Assembly (NCBI RefSeq): GCF_020535545.1
Contig: NZ_CP084754.1
Span: forward strand, 496,001 to 560,000
Direction: 5' to 3'
DNA length: 64,000 nt
From: Roseateles sp. XES5
GTDB taxonomy: Bacteria > Pseudomonadota > Alphaproteobacteria > Rhizobiales > Rhizobiaceae
Part shown: positions 62,538 through 64,000 of the stretch, piece by piece
Layout of the letters: the number at the start of each line of letters is the position of its first letter
Numbering within the stretch: position 1 is the first letter of the stretch
Program-made: the position numbers and the translations under genes
The notes under the pieces: generated by a model
Seen by the model: the letters and a program-made list of their open reading frames with translations, nothing else
The model's database searches: none
What the model was told of the DNA's origin: nothing

Positions 62538-64000
62538 TCAAAGCCCGAGCGCTATGCCGTCCTTGCGCGATTCCGAACCGCCGGTCAGCGTGCCGTTTTC
62601 CCAGTCGATGCGGATCGCCTGCGCCCCGCCGATCGGCCCTTCGGCGGCAACGAGCGAGAAACCGCGCCGTTCGAGTTCGCTTGCCGTCGCGGCCGGCAGC
62701 GTCTGCTCGGCTTCGACAAGCGTGCCATCCGATTTCGGAATGAGGCGCGGCAGGTCGATCGCCTCCTGCAGATCCATGCCGTAGTCGAAGACCTTGGAAA
62801 TGAGATGGGCATGGCCCATGGCCTGATAGTAGCCGCCCATGACCCCGAAGGGCATTTCCACGCGGCCGCCGCGCGTGACCATGCCGGGAATGATGGTGTG
62901 GAGCGGCCTCTTGCCCGGCGCGACGACATTGGGATGGCCCGGTTTCAGGGAGAAACTCTGGCCGCGATTGTGCAGCACGACGCCGGAGCGCGGCGCGACG
63001 AGGCCGGTGCCGAAACTGTCGAAGACCGAGTTGATGAAGCTGACGGCATTGCGGTCACGGTCGACGACGGAAATATAGACCGTGTCGCGGTGCAGCGGCA
63101 TGTCGAAGGCCGGCAGGTCCGTCAGGGCGCGGCGAAGGTCGATCATGCCGGCCAGCCGGTCGGCAAGACCGTCCGACAACAGGTCCCCGACCGGCACATG
63201 CGCCTTGTCCGGGTCGGCGATCCAGGCATCGCGGGCGGCATAGGCAAGGCGTGTCGCCTCGATTTCCAGATGCAGTCTATCCGGCGATTGCGGATCGCCC
63301 TTGGCCTCGAAGCGGCTCAGGATATTGAGGATCAGCAGCGCGATGATGCCCTGGCCGTTCGGCGGGCATTCATGGATGGCGTAGCCCCGGAAATCCGTCG
63401 TGACGGGCGTCACGTAGTCGCCGCGCGCTTCGGCGAAATCCTCCAGCGTGTGCAGGCCGCCGAGCGAGCGGAGATAGGACACCATGTCCTCCGCCACCGC
63501 TCCCGTATAGAACCCGTCGCGCCCTTCGGCCGCGATCCGCCTCAGCGTCGCGGCAAGCTCCGGCTGATGGTGCACCTCACCGATTTTCGGCGCACGCCCC
63601 CTGGGCAGGAAGATGCGCGCAGCGGTCGGCACGGAACCAAGCAGCTCCTCCTCCAGCAACCAGTCGCGATGAACGCGCGGGCTGATCGCATAGCCCTCCT
63701 CGGCAAAGCGGATGGCCGGCGCCAGCACCTTCGCAAAGGGCATGCGGCCATGATCGGCATGCAGCCGCGTCCAGGCATCGATGGCGCCGGGAATGGTCAC
63801 GGCCGATGGCGATTGCCGCGGGACTTCGGCAAGGCCCCGCTCGGTGAACCAGTCGAGCGTCAGCGCCGCGGGCGTGCGCCCGGACCCGTTATAGGCGACG
63901 ACCTTGTCGGACCCGCCGGGCGCGAACAGCACGAAGCAATCGCCGCCAATGCCCGTCGAGCCGGGCTCGACGACGCATTGCACGGCCGAGGCGGCAATCG
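62538..64000 (-). CDS. Gamma-glutamyltransferase family protein (partial)
   Basis: This is an Ntn-hydrolase of the gamma-glutamyltranspeptidase family; the 5 prime end lies beyond the right edge (about 487 residues visible). The autoprocessing nucleophile Thr is in HRDTVYISVVD (usual form TTHxSVVD), followed by DSFGTGLV and PGKRPLHTIIPGMV of the small subunit. The start seen at 63983 is only an internal GTG: the frame continues to the edge with typical AASAVQCVVEPGSTGIGGDC. Related enzymes hydrolyse gamma-glutamyl amines, cephalosporin side chains or glutathione. Confidence 0.92.
   Translation of the reverse strand, partial: IAASAVQCVVEPGSTGIGGDCFVLFAPGGSDKVVAYNGSGRTPAALTLDWFTERGLAEVPRQSPSAVTIPGAIDAWTRLHADHGRMPFAKVLAPAIRFAEEGYAISPRVHRDWLLEEELLGSVPTAARIFLPRGRAPKIGEVHHQPELAATLRRIAAEGRDGFYTGAVAEDMVSYLRSLGGLHTLEDFAEARGDYVTPVTTDFRGYAIHECPPNGQGIIALLILNILSRFEAKGDPQSPDRLHLEIEATRLAYAARDAWIADPDKAHVPVGDLLSDGLADRLAGMIDLRRALTDLPAFDMPLHRDTVYISVVDRDRNAVSFINSVFDSFGTGLVAPRSGVVLHNRGQSFSLKPGHPNVVAPGKRPLHTIIPGMVTRGGRVEMPFGVMGGYYQAMGHAHLISKVFDYGMDLQEAIDLPRLIPKSDGTLVEAEQTLPAATASELERRGFSLVAAEGPIGGAQAIRIDWENGTLTGGSESRKDGIALGL

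Noticed and set aside
63983..64000. GTG at 63981-63983 as the start of the gamma-glutamyltransferase
   Set aside because: The upstream residues to the edge continue the family N-terminal pattern, so the gene is cut by the window.

Overview
The window looks like chromosomal or large-replicon DNA from an alphaproteobacterium of the Rhizobiaceae (Rhizobium, Shinella, Ensifer or Agrobacterium relatives). The grounds are high GC, a RIME-like rhizobial intergenic palindrome at 16131-16167, a chemoreceptor ending in DWEEF, a RecX of rhizobial type, and the sheer number of ABC importers and small catabolic operons. I saw no rRNA, tRNA, insertion sequence, phage, CRISPR array or replication origin. 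Genus-level assignment is inference.

Layout. 1-9.4 kb: end of a Pot/Fbp-type ABC operon, a divergent MocR regulator, and a minus-strand operon made of ureohydrolase A, aldehyde dehydrogenase, a 55-residue membrane protein, an NCS1 permease and a BetA-like GMC alcohol dehydrogenase. 9.5-16.1 kb: a LysR gene, then a plus-strand operon of an amino-acid-type ABC importer, a GntR/UTRA repressor, a BtpA/SgcQ protein, an AllA-like cupin and a PfkB kinase. 16.4-24.4 kb: a convergent minus-strand operon of BMP-type ABC importer, ureohydrolase B (about 98 percent identical to A), two SDRs and a PuuE-like deacetylase, with a divergent TetR gene. 25.2-29.7 kb: a complete polar amino acid ABC importer with its LysR. 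29.7-40.7 kb: LysR, glyA, lpd, gcvT, gcvH, gcvP and sdaA, a glycine-to-serine-to-pyruvate cassette, followed convergently by an APC permease. 41-48.4 kb: EamA/AraC pair, a dCache chemoreceptor, ArsR/SRPBCC pair, LysR/SDR pair. 48.3-58.5 kb: amidase, creatinase-like M24 protein, Pot-type importer, FCD regulator and a second importer lacking its ATPase. 58.6-64 kb: TIM-barrel epimerase, two FCD regulators (one frameshifted), a TetR remnant, recX, a DUF3237 protein and a gamma-glutamyltransferase that runs off the edge.

Functional reading. Six ABC importers, three secondary transporters and twelve regulators (one broken) lie among enzymes acting on C-N bonds: two ureohydrolases, a creatinase-like protein, an amidase, AllA-like and PuuE-like proteins, the glycine cleavage system, serine dehydratase and GGT. 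This suggests an accessory region for scavenging nitrogen-rich small molecules such as guanidino, ureido or amine compounds, and amino acids. No substrate is proven by sequence.

The most notable observations are these: the nearly identical ureohydrolase genes in two unrelated operons exactly 10,363 bp apart; a shared promoter/operator design in front of the BMP operon and the distant APC permease; phased TTGTGCRCAA-type sites in front of two importers around an FCD regulator gene; the BtpA/AllA-like/PfkB plus PuuE-like/SDR/SDR/ureohydrolase convergent operons, which may form one undescribed pathway; and an M24 protein that has lost its metal ligands.
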